Both the position numbers and the translations under genes were made by a program. Under the pieces are notes generated by a model, which saw nothing but the letters and a program-made list of their open reading frames with translations, was not told where the DNA came from and did not search any database. A DNA stretch of 64,000 nt from JBEVOS01 sp964563395 (lineage in GTDB: Bacteria; Pseudomonadota; Alphaproteobacteria; Caulobacterales; Aquidulcibacteraceae), in assembly GCA_964563395.1 (NCBI GenBank), contig CAZLWK010000005.1, forward strand, positions 124,001 through 188,000, written 5' to 3'. Position 1 is the stretch's first letter; every line of letters begins with the position of its first letter. This document shows, piece by piece, positions 51,196 through 60,499 of the stretch.

Positions 51196-51504
51196 TCAGC
51201 CGCAGCGCAAGCCGGCCACGCGCCCATCGGCGCTAAGCGTGATGTTGAGCCTGTCCGCGCGGAAATCCTGCGTCACCATGCAGGTCGCGCAAATCACGCG
51301 CGCGCCAGGCGGCAAATCACCGGTCGGGATGGCGGCCTCCGGCTGTCCGATCAAAAATTCGAAGCGTTCCAGGCCGCAGGCGCTGGGGCTTTCGGCGGGC
51401 GCTTCGGCGACCGGGGCCGGCGGCGGCGCGGGCGGAGGCGGCGGCAGCGGGGCGCAGGCGGCGACAACTCCGAACGTAGCGGCCAGAAACACGGATCGGA
51501 TCAT
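51196..51504 (-). CDS. Peptidase inhibitor I78 family lipoprotein
   Basis: A 102-residue protein with a lipoprotein signal (lipobox VVAAC near residue 17), a long proline/alanine linker, and a C-terminal I78 inhibitor domain. The diagnostic end QDFRADRLNITLSADGRVAGLRCG and the start CGLERFEFLIGQP, with two cysteines able to form the conserved disulfide, identify the family. Members inhibit serine proteases. An extra CATC pair near residue 72 is unusual. The start overlaps the holC stop (ATGA), with GGGAGAAG upstream. Confidence 0.85.
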   Translation of the reverse strand: MIRSVFLAATFGVVAACAPLPPPPPAPPPAPVAEAPAESPSACGLERFEFLIGQPEAAIPTGDLPPGARVICATCMVTQDFRADRLNITLSADGRVAGLRCG

Positions 51505-51947
51505 GCTTGCTTCTCCCATTTTCCACGCGCTTTTTCTTGCCAATAGCTCACGGCGAGCCCCTGCGCCTTGGCGGCTTTCCAATGGCCGCGCGCGTCTTCT
51601 AGAGCGCCGGTATCCGTACCGTCGAACAAGAGGCATGCGCGCTCAAACCCGCTGAGGTCGCCCGGCGCCGCGCCATCCACCAGAAACAGAACGGACGCAT
51701 CATTGGGATTATCGGGGCCGAGCGTCAGCCAGACCGGTTGGCCCTCGCCCGCGCCTTCCCGCGCATGCGGCACGAAGCTGTCGGCGCGCCAGGTCCAAAG
51801 TTCGTCATCGAGCTTGGCGAGCGCACCCGCTTCGCCCCCCCGCACCAGCGCGCGCCAGCCGCGTTGCAGCGATTTCTCCAAGAGCGGTCCCAACGCTTCG
51901 GGAAGGCTGGAGCGCTCCAGATGATAGAACCAGAGTTCGCCCGCCAC
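51501..51947 (-). CDS. holC: DNA polymerase III subunit chi
   Basis: A 148-residue chi subunit of the clamp-loader complex, which links it to single-stranded DNA-binding protein. Typical pieces are ELWFYHLERSSLPEALGPLLEKSLQRGWRA, then DDELWTWRADSFVPHA and GQPVWLTLGPDNPNDASVLFLVDG. I chose the GTG at 51947, which begins just after the pepA stop; the frame upstream is pepA sequence in another frame. It lies immediately downstream of pepA, a common arrangement in proteobacteria, and overlaps the I78 gene by ATGA. Confidence 0.9.
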   Translation of the reverse strand: MAGELWFYHLERSSLPEALGPLLEKSLQRGWRALVRGGEAGALAKLDDELWTWRADSFVPHAREGAGEGQPVWLTLGPDNPNDASVLFLVDGAAPGDLSGFERACLLFDGTDTGALEDARGHWKAAKAQGLAVSYWQEKARGKWEKQA

Positions 51948-51955
51948 GCCCGCGC

Positions 51956-53452
51956 CTATTCTTCGTAGCGATTGGCGACGAACCGATTGAGCAGGCGCAC
52001 GCCATAGCCCGTGGCCCAAGCCGGATGCAGCGGGTCCTCATAAGGACCCGGTTTCCAAGCCACGCCCGCAATGTCCAGGTGCGCCCACGGCGTGCCGTCC
52101 TTGACGAAGCGCTTGATGAATTGCGCCGCCGTGATCGAGCCCGCCGCCGGCTTGCCGGAAATGTTCTTCATGTCGGCGTTGGGGCTGTCCATCATCTTGT
52201 CATAGCCGGGCGATAGCGGCAGGCGCCAAAGCGGCTCCCCCTCGGCGCTCGCTGCCGATTGCAGCGAATTGGCGAGGTCGTCGTCATTGGAGAAGAGGCC
52301 GGCATATTCGTGGCCGAGCGAGGTGATGATCGCCCCCGTCAACGTGGCGAGATCGACGATGGCGACGGGATTGTGCTTTTCCTGCGCGTACCAAATCGCG
52401 TCGGCCAGGATAAGGCGGCCTTCGGCGTCGGTGTTGAGCACCTCGATTGTCTGGCCAGACATTGTGGTGACGATATCGCCCGGACGCTGGGCATTGCCGT
52501 CCGGCATGTTCTCAACCAGTGCGACCACGCCCACCACATTGGCCTTCGCCTTGCGCATCGCCAGCGACAGCATCGCGCCCGCCACCGCGCCGGCGCCGCC
52601 CATGTCGCCCTTCATCTCGTCCATGCCGGCGCTCGGCTTGATCGAAATGCCGCCCGTATCGAAGGTGACGCCCTTGCCGACGAGGGCGACCGGCCGCACC
52701 GATTTCGCCTTCGCGCCGTTCCAGCTCATCACCATGAGCTGAGACTCCCGTGTGCTGCCCTGGCCGACGCCGATCAACGCGCCCATGCCGAGCGCGCGCA
52801 TCTCCTCCACGCCGAGCGCCTGAACCGCCACGCCATGCGGTTCGAGCACCTCCTTCACCCGCGCCACGAACGAGGCCGGATAGAGCACGTTGGGCGGCTC
52901 GGACACGAGGTCGCGGGCGAGCGTAACGCCCTCCACCAGCCCTGATGACTTCTCATAACGCGCGCGCGCGGCGGCCGGGCCTTCGAGAGCGATGTGGATT
53001 TCCTTCAGCGAGGGCAAGGAATCCGGCTTCTGCTTGGTGCGATAGCGATCGAACCGATACGCGGCGAGGCGCGCGCCGATGGCCGCGCGGGCCCCGGCCT
53101 CGGCGATGGCGGCCTGGGGCAGCGCGTCCGGCGCCAGCACCAGGCGCTCCGCGCCGGACGCCAAGGTGCGCCGCACGGCGTGGCCCCCGAAGCGCTCCAC
53201 CGCCATCGGCTCGGCGCGATCCGGCTCGCCCATGCCGATGAGCAAAATACGGGCGTATGGAACACCCTGTGGGGCCAGAATATCGAGCACTTGGCCAGCC
53301 GCGCCGTTGAATCGCGACGCCTTGATCGCCTTGGTCAGCGCCCCGCCCGCCTTGGCGTCGAGCGCCTGCGCCGCCGGCATTAAGGCCGCGCCCGCGCCCG
53401 CCATGACGGCGATCGCATCGCCGTCGCTTTCGGTGACGAATTGAATGTCCAT
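51956..53452 (-). CDS. pepA: Leucyl aminopeptidase
   Basis: A 498-residue M17 family aminopeptidase with two metal ions that removes N-terminal residues from peptides. The active-site motif NTDAEGRLILADA near residue 345 and metal-binding residues in VGKGVTFDTGGISIKP near residue 264 and MKGDMGGA are present. The N-terminal macro-like domain is more variable. I chose the ATG at 53452 (MDIQFVTE). It lies 8 bases upstream of holC. In several bacteria PepA also binds DNA, but nothing in this sequence addresses that. Confidence 0.95.
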   Translation of the reverse strand: MDIQFVTESDGDAIAVMAGAGAALMPAAQALDAKAGGALTKAIKASRFNGAAGQVLDILAPQGVPYARILLIGMGEPDRAEPMAVERFGGHAVRRTLASGAERLVLAPDALPQAAIAEAGARAAIGARLAAYRFDRYRTKQKPDSLPSLKEIHIALEGPAAARARYEKSSGLVEGVTLARDLVSEPPNVLYPASFVARVKEVLEPHGVAVQALGVEEMRALGMGALIGVGQGSTRESQLMVMSWNGAKAKSVRPVALVGKGVTFDTGGISIKPSAGMDEMKGDMGGAGAVAGAMLSLAMRKAKANVVGVVALVENMPDGNAQRPGDIVTTMSGQTIEVLNTDAEGRLILADAIWYAQEKHNPVAIVDLATLTGAIITSLGHEYAGLFSNDDDLANSLQSAASAEGEPLWRLPLSPGYDKMMDSPNADMKNISGKPAAGSITAAQFIKRFVKDGTPWAHLDIAGVAWKPGPYEDPLHPAWATGYGVRLLNRFVANRYEE

Positions 53453-53607
53453 GCTTTCTCGCTTGAAGAAGGGAAGAGGAGACAACGCGCTGGAGCGAGG
53501 CTTAGCCCCGCTGCGGGGGGTTGAAAAGCATGCGGCGGGGCGTATGCCTCTCGCCTCCAATTCGCCGCGAAGGCCGCCCATGCGCGGCGCGGGAGGCCTT
53601 CCGCCGC

Positions 53608-54723
53608 ATGAACACCCTGTCGGCCTATATCTTTCGCCAATCGCTGGGACCGCTTCTGGCGATGCTCGGCGCCCTGGCCGCCATCGCGCTTTTGACGCAG
53701 GGTCTCAACAAGCTCGACATCATCATCACCAACCGCCAATCCGGCTTCGCCTTCGCCTGGGTCACCTTCCTGGCCACGCCGCAGCTGATTTCGCTGCTCC
53801 TGCCGCTCGCGGTCTTCTTCGCGGTCGCCTTCGCGATCAATCGCATGCTGACGGAGAGTGAGACGGCGGTGATGTACGCCTCCGGCGTCTCCAATTGGCG
53901 CATCGCCGCGCCGGTGCTGCAATTGGCGGCGCTGGCGGCGGTGGCCCATCTCGGGCTCAATCTCCTAGTGCAGCCGGTCGCCAATCGCGAAATGCGCGCG
54001 ACCATCCATGAAATCCGTTCCGACGTCGCCGCCTCGCTGGTGCGCGAAGGCTCGTTCACGTTTCCGAGCCGCAATCTTACCCTCTATGCACGCGACCGCG
54101 GCCCCGGCGGGGAAATGCGCGATCTGATGATCCACGATTCGCGTCTGCGTCCGGCCATCACCTACACCGCGCGCTCGGGCATCGTGGCCATGGTGGAGGG
54201 CGAGCCGGCGATCGTGATGCGCGACGGCCAGTCGCAACGCCAGCAAGAGGACGGCGCGCTGCAGGTGCTGGATTTCTATGAATACGCTCTGAAGCTGGAG
54301 GGCGTGGTCTCCAGCGAATCCGATCTCAGCTTGAAGCCCTCGGACCGCTTTCTCTTGGAATTGTTCTATCCGGACATGACCAACCATTTCGATCAGCGCA
54401 ACGTAGCGCGCTTCCTCGCGGAGGCGCATTTGCGCCTTTCGGCGCCGCTGCTGAATTTCGCGCTCGCGCTCATCGCGCTCTCGGCGCTGCTGGTCGGCGA
54501 GTTCAGCCGCCAAGGCTATGGCAGACGCCTTCTGGTCGCCAGCATCACCGCCCTCGTTGTGCGGCTTGTATCGCTGGCCATTCAAGCCGCCGCCGTGGAC
54601 GAGCCCGCGCTCAATCCACTGCAATACGCGTTTCCGCTCGCCGTATGCGCCATCGCGGGGTGGCGCCTGGCGCGCCCATCGCTCGCCGCCGCGCGCCTTA
54701 AACCCGCGGCGGAAAGCGCATGA
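53608..54723 (+). CDS. lptF: LPS export permease LptF
   Basis: A 371-residue inner-membrane permease of the LptB2FGC transporter that extracts lipopolysaccharide. It has two transmembrane segments before (near residues 10-30 and 55-80, plus one near 100-120) and three after a periplasmic beta-jellyroll domain (about 130-270). LNKLDIIITNRQSG and ETAVMYASGVSNWRIA are family features. I chose the ATG at 53608, which has GGGAGGCC upstream. The stop overlaps lptG by ATGA. lptD and surA follow, grouping LPS export and outer-membrane assembly. Confidence 0.93.
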   Translation: MNTLSAYIFRQSLGPLLAMLGALAAIALLTQGLNKLDIIITNRQSGFAFAWVTFLATPQLISLLLPLAVFFAVAFAINRMLTESETAVMYASGVSNWRIAAPVLQLAALAAVAHLGLNLLVQPVANREMRATIHEIRSDVAASLVREGSFTFPSRNLTLYARDRGPGGEMRDLMIHDSRLRPAITYTARSGIVAMVEGEPAIVMRDGQSQRQQEDGALQVLDFYEYALKLEGVVSSESDLSLKPSDRFLLELFYPDMTNHFDQRNVARFLAEAHLRLSAPLLNFALALIALSALLVGEFSRQGYGRRLLVASITALVVRLVSLAIQAAAVDEPALNPLQYAFPLAVCAIAGWRLARPSLAAARLKPAAESA

Positions 54724-55820
54724 ATTTCCTCTTCTCCCGCCTCGGTCTTTATCTCTTCGCGCGCAGCCTTGGCGGCGTCGCCATCGCGCTCGGGGCCGTG
54801 CTCGCCGCGATTCTTCTGATCGATATTGTCGAACAATTGCGGACGATCGGCGATTCCACGGAATTGTCGCTGATCGACGCCGCGCAGCTGACGCTGCTCA
54901 AGACGCCGATGCTGGTGGAGCAGACGCTGCCCTTCGTGGTGCTCGCAGGGGCCATGATCGCCGTGGTGCGGCTCAATCGGTCCAGCGAACTCATCGCGAT
55001 GCGCGCATCGGGCGTTTCGGCCTGGCGGTTTTTGGCGCCTCCCGTGGTGCTGGCGGCTTTGTTGGGGGTGCTTGTCGTCACCACGCTCAACCCCATCGGC
55101 GCGGACGCCTATCAACGCTACGAGGCGGAGAAGGCGCGGCTCATGTCCGAGAGCCCGGATGAGCCGATGGACAATGGCGTGTGGATTCGCCAGGCCACCG
55201 ACGACGGCCAACTCGTCGTCCACGCCAATCGCTGGTCGCAAAACGGCGTGCGCTTGAGCAACGCCGTTTTCATCTTCTTCACGAACCGCAATGGCGCGCT
55301 GCGCTTCACCCGCCGGATACAGGCCGAAACGGCGGAATTGCGCCCAGGCTTCTGGCAGCTGACCAATCTGGTTGAGGCGGCCCCAGGCGGGGCGCCCGAG
55401 CGACAGGAGCATCTGGCGATCCCGTCCAATCTGGATCCCACCGAATTGCTCGACCGCTTCACCGCCCCGGCGACGTTGTCCTTCTGGCGTTTGCCGATCT
55501 TCATCGGCGAGGCGCAATCGGCGGGCCTTGCGCCCACCCGATTCGAGCTCAAATGGCAGGGGCTCCTGGCCTACCCGCTTCTGCTGGCCGGCATGGCCGG
55601 CCTCGGCGCTGTGTTCTCCGTGCGGCTGCAACGGCTCGGCAATGTCGCGGCCTGGTGCGCGGTGGGGGCGGCGATCGGCCTCTTTCTCTTCTTCTTCAGC
55701 CAATTGGCGCAGGCCTTCGCGGTGTCCCAGGCCGTGCCGGCGCTGGTCGCGGCCTGGAGCCCGCCGCTCGCGGGCCTGTGCATAGCCTGCGCCTTCGTGG
55801 CCTATCTGGAAGACGGCTGA
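54720..55820 (+). CDS. lptG: LPS export permease LptG
   Basis: A 366-residue partner of LptF with the same architecture: membrane segments near residues 10-32, 60-85 and 100-122, a periplasmic jellyroll domain, and three C-terminal segments. The DIVEQLRTIGDS and SSELIAMRASGVSAWRFL coupling-helix elements (which contact LptB) are conserved. It is coupled to lptF by an ATGA overlap and precedes lptD. The lptB and lptC genes are not in this window. Confidence 0.93.
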   Translation: MNFLFSRLGLYLFARSLGGVAIALGAVLAAILLIDIVEQLRTIGDSTELSLIDAAQLTLLKTPMLVEQTLPFVVLAGAMIAVVRLNRSSELIAMRASGVSAWRFLAPPVVLAALLGVLVVTTLNPIGADAYQRYEAEKARLMSESPDEPMDNGVWIRQATDDGQLVVHANRWSQNGVRLSNAVFIFFTNRNGALRFTRRIQAETAELRPGFWQLTNLVEAAPGGAPERQEHLAIPSNLDPTELLDRFTAPATLSFWRLPIFIGEAQSAGLAPTRFELKWQGLLAYPLLLAGMAGLGAVFSVRLQRLGNVAAWCAVGAAIGLFLFFFSQLAQAFAVSQAVPALVAAWSPPLAGLCIACAFVAYLEDG

Positions 55821-55899
55821 ACCTCATAGGCGACGCGTGCTGGACGCGCGCGTGCTTCGAGGGCTAGGAATGAGCGGGGAGTCAGTGAGGGTCGCGGGG

Positions 55900-58158
55900 A
55901 TGGTCCGCTCGGAAGGCCAAGGGGACCGTTTCTTGGAACGGCCGTCGACGCGGCTGGCCGCTCTGGCGGCAATTCTGGTCGCCACCACGGCCGCGCCCGC
56001 GCTGGCGCAGCAGCCGGCCGAGCCGGCCGCGCCGATGGCGGAAGAAGCCGAACCGATCCTGCTGGAAGCCGACACGCTCACCCAGAACGATTCCGAGCAA
56101 ACCATCACCGCCGAAGGCGACGTGCAGGTGCGCTATCGCGACCGCACGATGCGCGCCAACCGCCTCGTCTACGATCTCGAATCGAGCCGCATCACCGCCT
56201 ATGGCGACGTGGAATTGGTCGAGGCGGACGGTTCGATCGCCTATTTCGACGAAGTGCAGGTGGATGAGGCGTTCGGCCTCGGCGTCGGGGCGAATCTCCG
56301 CGCCCGTCTCGCCGGGGACGCCTCGCTCGCCGCACGCACGCTGGTGCGCGCCGGGCCCAACCGCAACGAACTCACCCGCGTCATCTATACGAGCTGTCCC
56401 ATCTGCGAGGACGGCGAACGCCCGCCGACATGGCGCCTCAAGGCGCGCCGCGCCATTCAAGACCGCGAAAGCGGGACGATCTCCTATCGTGGCCTCACCA
56501 TAGAGGCGCTTGGCGTGCCGGTGTTCTGGCTGCCCTATTTCGCGCACCAAGACCCCTCCGCCGGGCCCCATTCGGGATTTCTCGCCCCGGATTTCGGTTC
56601 GAACAATCGCTTCGGCGCCTTCTACGAGCAGCCCTATTATTGGCGGATATCGGACTATCAGGATCTGACGATTTCGCCGCGGGTCCATTCGGAAGTGAAC
56701 CCGCTCTTGGGCCTCGATTACCGCAAGCGCTTCTATTCCGGAGACCTCAGCTTCGATCTCAGCGTCACCAACGAGCAGGATTTCGGCAATGACGGCGTGA
56801 AGTTCGGCGATGAGGAGACGCGCGGCCATATTTTCGGCCGCGGCGCCTTCCGCATCAACGATTACTGGGATTGGGGCTTCGGCATCGAACGCGCCACGGA
56901 CGACACCTATCTGCGCCGCTACGACATCAGCGGCGCGGGCGAGGAGCGCGGCCCCATTGTCGGCGATTGGCTGCGCCTCGTCTCGCAAGTTTTCGCCCAG
57001 GGGCAGGACGCCAATTCCTTCGCCAGCATCTCGGCCATTTCATTCCAAGGCCTGCGGGCGACCGATTCTTCCGATCTGACGCCGAACATCCTCCCAACCG
57101 CCGATTATGAGCGCGTCTTCAATGACAGCGTTCTTGGCGGGCAAGTGCGCTGGCGTTCGAATGCCGCGCTCCTGCAGCGCAGCGAGGGCGCCGACACCAC
57201 GCGCGTGTCGAGCGGCGTCACCTGGCGGCGCAACGCCGTGTTCGGCCCGGGCTGGGTGATCAGCCCCTTCGCCGAGACCCGCGCCGACGCGTTCCAGGTT
57301 TCCGAACCGGACGAGGACAGCGACTCCTTCACCCGCGTTTCAGGACTGGTCGGCGCCGAAATGAGCTGGCCCTTGATGCGGCCCGGGGAGGTCGTCGATC
57401 TCCTGATCGAGCCCGTCGTGATGGCGGCCTATGGCTCTGAAGGCGGAGACGATGAGCGCATCGTCAACGAGGATTCCATCGCGTTCGAACTGGACGATTC
57501 AAACCTCTTCCGGCCGAGCGCGACGCCGAATTTCGACCTATGGGAGCCCGGCGGGCGCCTTGCCGTCGGCGTGCGCGGCGCGGCCAATTTCCGCAACGGC
57601 GGAACCGCGAATTTCCTGTTCGGTCGGCGTTTCCGCAATGAATCCGCCGCCAGCACCATCCTCACCGAGGACGGCGAACAGAGCTACGGCGCCTCGTCAA
57701 ATCTCGACCAGCGCGCCTCCGATTACGTCGCCGCCGCGCGCATCGATCTTGGCCGCCAATTCGGCGCCGTGGTGCGCACCCGCATCGACGACGCCGATCT
57801 GGAGATCAATCGGCTCGACGCGGAGGTGCGCGGCGAACTCGGTCGCTTCAGCGCCTATGGACGCTATTTCGAGATCGACGATGCGCTTCAAAGTGATCCC
57901 GATGCGCCCGACCGGGAATTGACCGCGAATTTCGGCGTGCGTCTCGAGCGCGGCTGGCGCGTTCAGGTCGGTCTGCGGCGGGACCTCGATAACAACACCA
58001 ATCTGCGCCAGGACATCCGCGCCATCTACGAGGACGATTGCACCTTCCTGGAATTGGCCTATGTGCGCAGCGAGACGCGCGACCGCCTGCTGGGCCCCAA
58101 TGAAGGCTTCCAGATCAGGATCGGCCTGCGCACGCTTGGCATGCTGGGCGGCCGCTAG
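55900..58158 (+). CDS. lptD: LPS assembly outer-membrane protein LptD
   Basis: A 752-residue outer-membrane barrel that inserts LPS into the outer leaflet. It has a signal peptide (about residues 18-36, ending PALAQ). The periplasmic OstA/jellyroll domain follows (about 45-190, with LLEADTLTQNDSEQTITAEGDV). The long barrel domain begins near SYRGLTIEALGVPVFWLPYFAHQDPS and LLGLDYRKRF. Cysteines in YTSCPICEDG and near the C-terminus (EDDCTFLELAY) could form the stabilising disulfide. I chose the ATG at 55900 because GAGGG lies 7 bases upstream; ATG 55870 and GTG 55837 are open alternatives. Confidence 0.93.
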   Translation: MVRSEGQGDRFLERPSTRLAALAAILVATTAAPALAQQPAEPAAPMAEEAEPILLEADTLTQNDSEQTITAEGDVQVRYRDRTMRANRLVYDLESSRITAYGDVELVEADGSIAYFDEVQVDEAFGLGVGANLRARLAGDASLAARTLVRAGPNRNELTRVIYTSCPICEDGERPPTWRLKARRAIQDRESGTISYRGLTIEALGVPVFWLPYFAHQDPSAGPHSGFLAPDFGSNNRFGAFYEQPYYWRISDYQDLTISPRVHSEVNPLLGLDYRKRFYSGDLSFDLSVTNEQDFGNDGVKFGDEETRGHIFGRGAFRINDYWDWGFGIERATDDTYLRRYDISGAGEERGPIVGDWLRLVSQVFAQGQDANSFASISAISFQGLRATDSSDLTPNILPTADYERVFNDSVLGGQVRWRSNAALLQRSEGADTTRVSSGVTWRRNAVFGPGWVISPFAETRADAFQVSEPDEDSDSFTRVSGLVGAEMSWPLMRPGEVVDLLIEPVVMAAYGSEGGDDERIVNEDSIAFELDDSNLFRPSATPNFDLWEPGGRLAVGVRGAANFRNGGTANFLFGRRFRNESAASTILTEDGEQSYGASSNLDQRASDYVAAARIDLGRQFGAVVRTRIDDADLEINRLDAEVRGELGRFSAYGRYFEIDDALQSDPDAPDRELTANFGVRLERGWRVQVGLRRDLDNNTNLRQDIRAIYEDDCTFLELAYVRSETRDRLLGPNEGFQIRIGLRTLGMLGGR

Positions 58159-58253
58159 GGGATGGATCCGCGGCAGCCGGCGCCTTGAATCCGCGCCTTT
58201 TCTGATCGATGCAGCACCATGGTTTTCACATTGCGCCCCTGACGGAGCAATTT

Positions 58254-59498
58254 ATGCGTTGGAACAAGAGCATGGCCGCCCTCGCCGCGCTGGCGGCGCT
58301 GCATGGCGGCCTGGCCGCCGCGCCGGCCCCGGCGGCCGCCCAGATGGCCGAAGGGGTGGCCGCCATCGTCAATGACGAGGTGATCTCCACCTATGACGTG
58401 CGCCAGCGGGCGACGCTGCTCTTGGCGTCCTCCGGCATCCAGCCGACTTCGGAGACGCTGCAGCGGGCTCGGCTTCAGGCGCTGCGCGATCTCGTGGACG
58501 AGCGTCTGCAATTGCAGGAGGCCGCCGAATACGAAATCAACGTCTCTGACGACCAGATCAACGCGACCCTCGGCGACATCGCGCGCCAGAACAACACGAC
58601 CGGCCCGCAATTGGTGCAACAGCTCGCGTCGGCGGGGATCAATCCGTCCACGCTGCGCCAGCAAGTGCGCGCCGACATCGCCTGGCGCCGCCTGATCGGC
58701 GGGCGCTATGGCACGCGCGTACGCGTCTCGCCGCTTGAAATCACCGAAACGCAGGCGCGGATCGCGCAAAGCGCCGCGCGCGCCCAATACCTGATGTCGG
58801 AAATCTTTCTGCCGGCCGACAGCGAAGCCGAGTTCGCCGAAGTGCAGGCCGGCGCGGATCGGCTGCTTCAGGAAATGCAACGCGGCGCGCCGTTTCCATT
58901 GGTCGCGCGGCAATTCTCCGGCGCGCCCTCCGCGGCCGCCGGCGGCGATCTGGGCTGGGTGACGGCCGGCGAATTGCGCCCCGACGTGCAGACCATCGTC
59001 GACAGACTCGCGCCCGGCCAGGTGTCGACGCCGATCCGCACGCAGGAAGGCGTCTATATCGTGGCCCTGCGCGACCGGCGCGAAGGACGCGACGCGGCGA
59101 CGCTGACGCGGGTGGGGCTGCGCCAAGTGTCCGTGCCTGTCGCCGCGCGCCAAGGCTTGGAGCGCGCCGGACGGCGCATCAATAGCTGCGAAAGCCTTGG
59201 CGAGACGCTGCAAGGGCTCACTGGCGTCGAGGTCACCGATCTCGGCATCGCCACGGAATCCGATCTTTCCGACAGCGTGCGCGGACAAATCGCCAATGTG
59301 CAGGAAGGCCGCGCCGCCAGCGTGGTCGAAGCCGGCGACCGCGCCGCGCTGATCGTCGTCTGCTCACGCGAAGTGGTGACGGAAGGCGTGCCGAGCCGCG
59401 AGGAAATCGAGAACCGCCTTTATGAGCAGGAACTGGCCATGCTCTCGCAGCGCTATCTGCGCGACTTGCGCCGGGAAGCCACGATCATCACGCGATGA
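58254..59498 (+). CDS. surA: Periplasmic peptidyl-prolyl isomerase/chaperone SurA-like
   Basis: A 414-residue exported chaperone for outer-membrane proteins. It has a signal peptide (residues 1-29, ending AAAQ). The N-terminal SurA helical domain includes GVAAIVNDEVISTYDVRQRA near residue 32. A PpiC-type parvulin domain (about 165-265) has GDLGWVTAGEL and PGQVSTPIRTQEGVYIVAL. A second, degenerate C-terminal region follows. I chose the ATG at 58254 with GGAG upstream. It follows lptD, whose folding depends on SurA in E. coli, and its stop overlaps pdxA by ATGA. Confidence 0.92.
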   Translation: MRWNKSMAALAALAALHGGLAAAPAPAAAQMAEGVAAIVNDEVISTYDVRQRATLLLASSGIQPTSETLQRARLQALRDLVDERLQLQEAAEYEINVSDDQINATLGDIARQNNTTGPQLVQQLASAGINPSTLRQQVRADIAWRRLIGGRYGTRVRVSPLEITETQARIAQSAARAQYLMSEIFLPADSEAEFAEVQAGADRLLQEMQRGAPFPLVARQFSGAPSAAAGGDLGWVTAGELRPDVQTIVDRLAPGQVSTPIRTQEGVYIVALRDRREGRDAATLTRVGLRQVSVPVAARQGLERAGRRINSCESLGETLQGLTGVEVTDLGIATESDLSDSVRGQIANVQEGRAASVVEAGDRAALIVVCSREVVTEGVPSREEIENRLYEQELAMLSQRYLRDLRREATIITR

Positions 59499-60499
59499 GC
59501 CAAGCATCGCCCGCGCGCCCGCTCGCGGTGACGATGGGCGACCCCGCGGGCGTCGGCCCCGAATTGATTGTAAAGGCCGACCGCACCACGCCCTTCTTCG
59601 CCATCGCCGACCCTGGCGTCCTGGAGCGCGCGGCGCGCCGCGCCGGGCGCGCGCTGCGGATCAAACAGATCGCCAAGGCCGATGAAGCCACCGGCCAAGG
59701 CGATGCAATCGAGGTTTTGCCCGAGCCCTTGAGCGCAGAAGAAACGCCAGGATCGCCCGACGCCCGCAACGCCCCCGCCATCGTGCGCGCGATCGAACGC
59801 GGCGTGGCCGCTTGCCTCTCCGGCGCGGCGAGCGGGCTTGTCACCGCGCCGATTGCGAAGGCCGCGCTTTACGAGGCGGGCTTCGCGCATCCTGGCCACA
59901 CTGAATTCATCGGTGACCTCACCGCGGCGACGCCATGGGACGGCGTACGCGGTCCGGTCATGATGCTTGCCGCCGCGGATCTTCGCGTGGCGCTGGCGAC
60001 GGTCCATGTTCCGCTGGCCGAGGCGTCGCGCGGGCTGACGACGGCGCGCATTGTGGAGGTCGGCCGCGTGCTCGCGGACGCGCTCAAGCGCGATTTCGCC
60101 ATTCCGGCGCCGCGCATCGCGCTCGCCGGCTTAAACCCGCATGCGGGCGAAAGCGGCGCGATCGGGCGCGAGGAGATCGACATCATCAACCCCGCCGCCG
60201 CGATCCTGCGCGCGGAGGGCGTGGCGGTGAGCGATGCGCGGCCCGCCGACACGCTCTTTCACGCCGAAGCACGCCGCGCATATGACGCCGTTATCGCCAT
60301 GTACCACGATCAGGGCCTTATCCCGATCAAGACGCTCGATTTCTGGGGCGGCGTGAACATCACGCTCGGCCTGCCCATCGTGCGCGTCTCGCCCGATCAT
60401 GGCGCGGCGTTCGACATCGCGGGCAAGGGCGTCGCGCGAGTGGACAGTTTCAACGCCGCGCTTCAAGCGGCGACGACGATGGCGCGGCGTCGCGCATGA
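59495..60499 (+). CDS. pdxA: 4-hydroxythreonine-4-phosphate dehydrogenase
   Basis: A 334-residue metal-dependent NAD(P) dehydrogenase of pyridoxal phosphate synthesis. The opening VTMGDPAGVGPELI and the metal-binding HPGHTEFIGDLT near residue 133 are present, as are HAEARRAYDAVIAMYHDQGLIPIKTL near residue 255 and SPDHGAAFDIAGKG. The surA-pdxA-rsmA order is widely conserved in proteobacteria. It overlaps both neighbours by 4 bases. Confidence 0.96.
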   Translation: MSQASPARPLAVTMGDPAGVGPELIVKADRTTPFFAIADPGVLERAARRAGRALRIKQIAKADEATGQGDAIEVLPEPLSAEETPGSPDARNAPAIVRAIERGVAACLSGAASGLVTAPIAKAALYEAGFAHPGHTEFIGDLTAATPWDGVRGPVMMLAAADLRVALATVHVPLAEASRGLTTARIVEVGRVLADALKRDFAIPAPRIALAGLNPHAGESGAIGREEIDIINPAAAILRAEGVAVSDARPADTLFHAEARRAYDAVIAMYHDQGLIPIKTLDFWGGVNITLGLPIVRVSPDHGAAFDIAGKGVARVDSFNAALQAATTMARRRA

